DNA of 36,789 nt, taken from the NCBI RefSeq assembly GCF_900167205.1, contig NZ_FUWW01000018.1, positions 1 through 36,789 on the forward strand, read 5' to 3'. Below the pieces are notes generated by a model, which saw nothing but the letters and a program-made list of their open reading frames with translations, did not search any database and had not been told where the DNA came from. Position 1 is the stretch's first letter, and every line of letters begins with the position of its first letter. Origin of the DNA: Eubacterium coprostanoligenes. GTDB lineage: Bacteria; Bacillota; Clostridia; Oscillospirales; Acutalibacteraceae. Shown here one piece after another: positions 32,996-36,789 of this stretch. Both the position numbers and the translations under genes were made by a program.

Positions 32996-35900
32996 TTACT
33001 TATTAAGTGATTGTTCAACAGGATCTGAATAAATAGTATTAACAGTTCCGTGGCTATCTTTATATGTTACATAAGCTCTGCCTGTAAATGCCTGAATGCT
33101 CGAAGTCTTTGAAACTTTCATTCTGATTGTGTATTCATTATGAGATGAAAGAGAATCGCCCTTAACAACCTTTGTTCTGCCGTTTGCGGAAATCTCTGCA
33201 CCCCATTCAATCAATTTGCAATCTGTAGGGAGATAGAACTTACAGTTGAACACAGCAGATGCCATTGTGTTGCCCTTTTCATCTACAACATCCTCTGCAA
33301 AGCTACCTGTGATAGCAACCTTTGCTTCTTTTCTTGTAACCTCAACAACATAAATCTTGTCTGTCTTTGGAGCAAAGAAGCTTGTGTCATCAAGGTATGT
33401 GAGAATGTTTACGCCTGCCTCATCAGTAGCAAGTGCATATTGCTTGCCTTCTTCGGTGTTTTCAAGTCTTACATAGCTGTTATATGTGTAAGCCTTATAG
33501 CCATTTTCAAAGCCCTTGAAGTAAACCTTGCACATTTGGTCTTCTGTTGTTTGTTCAGGAGTGTAGGTTGCTGTTACATAAATATCACTGCCTGTACCTG
33601 TTACAGTTGACTTATCCCAACTTGCAAATGAATAGAACGGAATCTTCGGAGCTGGAACTGAATCTGTTGGAAGATCTACATTTTCCTTAAGATACTTAAC
33701 AGCTACAACTCTGCTGTTCTTGCCAAGGAATACAACCTTTGAATACTTAGCTGTATCTGTTGATGGGTTTGAAACTGTGCAAACAGTAACTTCTGCTTCC
33801 TTTGTTACATACAAAGTGAAGTTGTCGGCAAGTGTTTTAACAGTTGTTACAGTGCTGCCGTTATCTGTTGTTACAATCCAAGCCTTAACGCTTTCGCCGT
33901 TTGTTGGAGTGTATTCTAATTTAAGCTGTGTTCCGTATTCAACAGGTTTTGTTTTAATCAAATTTGGGTTGGTTGCGTCTTCTGACAAGCTGTTAAATGT
34001 AATTACACACTGTGTCTTACGAAGCAAAGTTTTTGCAGAAAGAATCTGTGCAACCAATTGGTCAATATCAGATTGCATTGCAGCGTCTTTTTTGTCTGCT
34101 TTTGCTTTTTCAACAACAGCAGAATACTGTGCTCTTGATTCAGCTGTGTACTGCTCATCGTTTACGATTGATTCAGCTTCGGTTACAGCACCATTATATG
34201 CAGTTTCGTCAGCAATGAATTCACCACATTTTGTGCAGATGTGTTCTTTATTTAATGTATGCTTTTCGGTATTCTCTTTTGGAACTTCCTTGAAAACTCT
34301 GTTTGCGTCCGGTTCAGTCGGCCAAGAATATGTTGTCCAAGAGTGATATTCTGCATCCTTGCTTGTTTTTTTAGTAGCAGCTGTGTTTGGAGCATTATTT
34401 CCGGTTACTGCCCATAAGCGAGCTGTTTCAGAATCCTGTGCCTCAACAGTAACCGGTGAACCGTCAACCTTTTCAAAAGTGAATGTATACTTCTGAATTT
34501 CAGGATTTTTGTACTTATCATAGTTTTCAATCAAAGTTTTCATTTCGGAAGCCTTGGCTGCAACTGTTTCTTCTGTGAGTCCGTCTGTAAGATTAAACTT
34601 GTAAAGTGCTGCGAGAGCCTTGTAGTAATTATCAAGTGAAGAAGCAACATATTTGCTCTCATTTGCCTTGATCATTCTGTAATTTGACTTCAATTCTTCG
34701 TCGTTCAAGAGATTCTTGAGTGGAAGATAATTGATTACAGAATAGTTTACAGGAACGCTCATAGTCGTAACATTGTTACTCATCGGTGTGTAACCTGTAC
34801 GCCACCATACCGAAAAGTCTGCCTGAATTGTATATTCAATTTTATTCAAACTTGAATAATAATTATTGTTGAATGAATCATCAGGAGTGAATTTAATATA
34901 ATTCTTGAATTGCTTGGCATCTTGAAGATCATATCTCCTGTCGCCGTATTTACCCTTTTCCTCTGATCTTGAAATGTCCACATTTAAATCTGACGAAAAA
35001 TCATGTGAAGAATCAGTAGAATTTGATAAATCCGTCCAACTTGTAGAACGAGTCCACATAGGACTGCCATCTTTTTGTCCGCCTAATGAAAACGGACCGC
35101 CATTTGTTAACGCAATATGGTCAAAACCATTATATAACCAAATCCATGTTCCTGTTTTGGCATCCTTTGTTTCAAAAGTAACAGGAATCCTTATATCTGC
35201 GTTTTCTGAATCATAAATGGCAACCAAGCTATTAAGGTTATTTGAAGCAAAATTGAAATTATTTGCACTTTTGTCAAGAACCTTATTTTGTGTAGTTTGT
35301 GTCCATGATCCGGAATAAGCAATATTTTTCATATAATCGGCTTGATTTGAAAGAGCTCTGCTACTGTCATTGACCAAATAATTATATGTAGGAGCGCCCT
35401 TGTCAATCATTGAAGCGATATATTGCTTATCTGCATCAAAACTTGTTGTTACATTTACATCCAAAGCAAAAGTGTCAGGACTGCCGTTCTGACCGAAATA
35501 ATAAACAGATGTGTCAGAATAGCTATTACCCGAAGCGTCAGTAAAATCGCCTGCAGCTTCACCGTTAGCAAGCATAAATACGATTGTTACATAAGAAAGG
35601 CGTGCAGCCTTGGCAGACTTGATTGCCTCAACAATATCAACACTGCAATCACGAGAATCACCTTGATTTGCAAGTGTAATCGTCTGAAGATTTTGCAAGC
35701 CGAAAATTTGCTTTGCACTATTTGCACGACCGTTTGTATTGATTGGGTTTGACCAAATATCCTTATAAAGAGACGCATCAATTTTTTTTGCGTTGCCGGA
35801 TGTGTTCCATACAACATTGCTGTCGCCTGCAAAGTATGCTTGATTCTTTGTAGGATACATTACATGCAAAGGAACCCTTTTGCCACTTGTTCTTTTAGCA

Positions 35901-36202
35901 AAGAAATTATAATAAACAGGGCTGATTTGATCAAATTCAGTTGCTGTGAAGCCACTGATGTCAAAATTGACAAAACCAATGTCGAACATGTTCTCGGTAG
36001 CATCATTAATGACATTTGCATATGTGCCACCCCATCTGTTTCCTGTTTCGTTTGTAAAAAGTCCATAAGATTTTACACTGATTTGTTTGGAAACAGTTGA
36101 TGAATCAGCTGCGTTAGCTGTAAGTGCTGTGAATGGCAATGAAGAAACAACCATCAACACTGCAATTAAGCAAGCAATTGTTCTTTTGAAAAACCTTTTC
36201 AT
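32996..36202 (-). CDS. large secreted modular protein (surface or extracellular) with FIVAR-like helical domains
   Basis: The 1068-residue protein has a clear signal peptide (KRFFKRTIACLIAVLMVVSSLPFTALTANA, cleaved after Ala31). ATG 36202 was chosen because GGAGG lies 8 bases upstream. The N-terminal 500 residues are Asn/Ser/Asp-rich and unrecognised. Two helical segments (ALYKFNLTDGLTEETVAAKASEMKTLI; AVTEAESIVNDEQYTAESRAQYSAVVEKAKA) resemble FIVAR modules. Between them is a small zinc-ribbon-like motif (EKHTLNKEHICTKCGEF). The last 350 residues look like repeated beta-sandwich modules (YVTKEAEVTVCTV, YVTATYTPEQTTED). No LPxTG, dockerin or C-terminal membrane anchor is visible, so it is probably released or bound by another protein. 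Role unknown, perhaps adhesion or glycan binding. Confidence 0.85.
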   Translation of the reverse strand: MKRFFKRTIACLIAVLMVVSSLPFTALTANAADSSTVSKQISVKSYGLFTNETGNRWGGTYANVINDATENMFDIGFVNFDISGFTATEFDQISPVYYNFFAKRTSGKRVPLHVMYPTKNQAYFAGDSNVVWNTSGNAKKIDASLYKDIWSNPINTNGRANSAKQIFGLQNLQTITLANQGDSRDCSVDIVEAIKSAKAARLSYVTIVFMLANGEAAGDFTDASGNSYSDTSVYYFGQNGSPDTFALDVNVTTSFDADKQYIASMIDKGAPTYNYLVNDSSRALSNQADYMKNIAYSGSWTQTTQNKVLDKSANNFNFASNNLNSLVAIYDSENADIRIPVTFETKDAKTGTWIWLYNGFDHIALTNGGPFSLGGQKDGSPMWTRSTSWTDLSNSTDSSHDFSSDLNVDISRSEEKGKYGDRRYDLQDAKQFKNYIKFTPDDSFNNNYYSSLNKIEYTIQADFSVWWRTGYTPMSNNVTTMSVPVNYSVINYLPLKNLLNDEELKSNYRMIKANESKYVASSLDNYYKALAALYKFNLTDGLTEETVAAKASEMKTLIENYDKYKNPEIQKYTFTFEKVDGSPVTVEAQDSETARLWAVTGNNAPNTAATKKTSKDAEYHSWTTYSWPTEPDANRVFKEVPKENTEKHTLNKEHICTKCGEFIADETAYNGAVTEAESIVNDEQYTAESRAQYSAVVEKAKADKKDAAMQSDIDQLVAQILSAKTLLRKTQCVITFNSLSEDATNPNLIKTKPVEYGTQLKLEYTPTNGESVKAWIVTTDNGSTVTTVKTLADNFTLYVTKEAEVTVCTVSNPSTDTAKYSKVVFLGKNSRVVAVKYLKENVDLPTDSVPAPKIPFYSFASWDKSTVTGTGSDIYVTATYTPEQTTEDQMCKVYFKGFENGYKAYTYNSYVRLENTEEGKQYALATDEAGVNILTYLDDTSFFAPKTDKIYVVEVTRKEAKVAITGSFAEDVVDEKGNTMASAVFNCKFYLPTDCKLIEWGAEISANGRTKVVKGDSLSSHNEYTIRMKVSKTSSIQAFTGRAYVTYKDSHGTVNTIYSDPVEQSLNK

Positions 36203-36240
36203 AAAAAAAACCTCCATATGTTTCTATTTTTCTGATAAAA

Positions 36241-36279
36241 CTTTTGCAGACTTTCTCCCCAAATGTCTGAACACAAAAG
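36241..36279 (-). promoter_or_regulatory. leader hairpin of the surface protein mRNA
   Basis: CTTTTG-CAGAC (36241-36251) can pair with GTCTG (36265-36269) and CAAAAG (36274-36279) with a 4-base bulge. It lies in the roughly 90-base untranslated leader and may stabilise the message or regulate it. Confidence 0.4.
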
Positions 36280-36298
36280 CATAGTTTTACTTATGGAT

Positions 36299-36327
36299 AT
36301 TTTACCATAATTATGGCTTTAAATCAA
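36299..36327 (-). promoter_or_regulatory. sigma-A promoter of the surface protein gene with palindromic operator candidate
   Basis: On the minus strand TTGATT (36322-36327) and TAAAAT (36299-36304) are separated by 17 bases. The spacer contains the perfect 12-base palindrome CCATAATTATGG (36305-36316), which touches the -10 box and could be a repressor site. Confidence 0.55.
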
Positions 36328-36461
36328 CAAAAATTTAACATAATTTTAAACTATTTATACACAAATACACTATAATTTATTGTGAAAATTAACTAAACAA
36401 GACAAAAACTAAGACTGTCGATAAAGCTCCTGAAACACGCCAAATGTATTCAACCAATTAT

Positions 36462-36612
36462 GCCTCCCATTGATGCAAGGTGATTCCCCCGTTAATCGGG
36501 GGAAATGTCTGCAACGCAGACAAAAGGGGGCGTCTACGCAGTAAAGGTGGCAACACGAAGTGTTGACGGTGGGGTTTAAAAAGCTGTAAGTATCGAACTT
36601 ACAGCTTTTTTG
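36462..36612 (+). repeat. palindrome-rich interspersed repeat ending in an intrinsic terminator
   Basis: No gene is seen from 36203 to the window end. This part holds a series of hairpins: TTCCCCCG/CGGGGGAA (36484-36491, 36497-36504), TGTCTGC/GCAGACA (36506-36512, 36516-36522), CAACAC/GTGTTG with a GAA loop (36551-36565), and a strong terminator AAGCTGTAAGT/ACTTACAGCTT (36581-36591, 36597-36607) followed by TTTT. The outline GCCTCCC...GGTGGC-hairpin-GACGGTGGGG resembles palindromic repeats I have seen scattered in Oscillospirales genomes. It may be a MITE, a structured RNA, or both. Confidence 0.5.
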
Positions 36613-36617
36613 GCGTT

Positions 36618-36773
36618 TTTCGTTTTTTGCGAACAAGCATATATAAGGCTTCCAAAAAATCCGTGGATTTTTTGGAAAGAGGAAAAACATATGTAGTATA
36701 CTTACAAAACTTTGTTTTGTTCTATACGGAATATGTTTTGACGAGGTACAGCAAAGTTCGCAAGAAAACGAAA
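36618..36773. repeat. 156-base element with 17-bp terminal inverted repeats and two internal hairpins
   Basis: The ends TTTCGTTTTTTGCGAAC (36618-36634) and GTTCGCAAGAAAACGAAA (36756-36773) are inverted repeats with a single-base bulge. Inside are a perfect 13-bp hairpin with a 2-base loop (36650-36662 and 36665-36677) and a longer interrupted one: CATAT/ATATG, GTATA/TATAC, ACAAAAC/GTTTTGT (36688-36735). Folded together these make a three-way junction. There is no open reading frame. It could be a MITE, a transposon end or an RNA. The right edge is close to the end of the window. Confidence 0.55.
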
Positions 36774-36789
36774 TTCAGAAACTTTCTCA

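Noticed and set aside
36484-36565. CRISPR-like array
   Set aside because: The hairpins differ in sequence and spacing and there is no repeated unit with spacers and no cas gene.
36409-36690. Minus-strand open frame of 93 codons in the terminal intergenic region
   Set aside because: It runs through several perfect hairpins and a terminator, has no ribosome binding site, and its composition does not look like a protein.

Overview
The window reads as a chromosomal segment of a low-GC, endospore-forming Clostridia genome, most likely a gut Oscillospirales/Ruminococcaceae-type organism. Support comes from spoVAC, spoVAE and a ylbJ/spoVV-like gene, the Firmicutes order corC-phoH-ybeY-era-yqzL-recO-mutS2, strong AGGAGG/AGGTGA ribosome binding sites, TTGACA-17-TATAAT promoters, several glycan-degrading enzymes with sodium/sugar (GPH) symporters, and a Gram-positive CpsB/C/D exopolysaccharide control module. 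The lineage is an inference from gene content. No rRNA, tRNA, CRISPR array or transposase gene is seen.

Layout. 1-530: tail of an XRE-AbrB regulator and a small zinc-ribbon protein. 530-866: no gene, but nested inverted repeats ending in a terminator. 866-2485: GPH sugar symporter with an in-frame TGA near its 3' end. 2536-4823: a rearranged spoVA locus. spoVAE is followed by a degenerate FeoB-like G domain, an orphan MacB-type ATPase lies in between, and spoVAC stands alone on the other strand with no spoVAD. 4820-7047: GH43 glycosidase, a hypothetical protein and a divergent SDR oxidoreductase. 7114-16574: a long leftward housekeeping operon (corC-like, phoH, ybeY, era, yqzL, recO, mutS2) ending in a lacZ-type GH2 gene. 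16701-17756: FkbM methyltransferase. 17847-24568: a leftward glycan group of GH63-like glycosidase, membrane-anchored metallophosphoesterase, GtrA-like protein and a second GPH symporter. 24741-27211: cpsC-cpsD-cpsB. 27287-32762: spoVV-like permease, secreted lipoprotein nuclease, RING-like membrane protein, galU, CPBP protease and tadA. 32855-36202: a large secreted protein and a 42-residue peptide. 36203-36789: no gene, but a dense set of hairpins.

How it fits together. GH2, GH43 and GH63-like enzymes lack signal peptides and so would act on small oligosaccharides inside the cell, which the two GPH symporters could import. galU supplies UDP-glucose, which the exopolysaccharide machinery controlled by CpsB/C/D could use. 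SpoVAC, SpoVAE and the SpoVV-like protein belong to dipicolinic acid transport into the forespore.

Most worth a second look: (1) the pseudo-FeoB G domain beside spoVAE in a spoVA locus lacking spoVAD; (2) the three-way-junction-like element at 36618-36773; (3) the structured, terminator-ended stretch at 605-798; (4) terminator hairpins whose 3' arm contains the next gene's ribosome binding site (spoVAE, yqzL); (5) the CpsD tail with 23 tyrosines in 72 residues; (6) the in-frame TGA in the first symporter.
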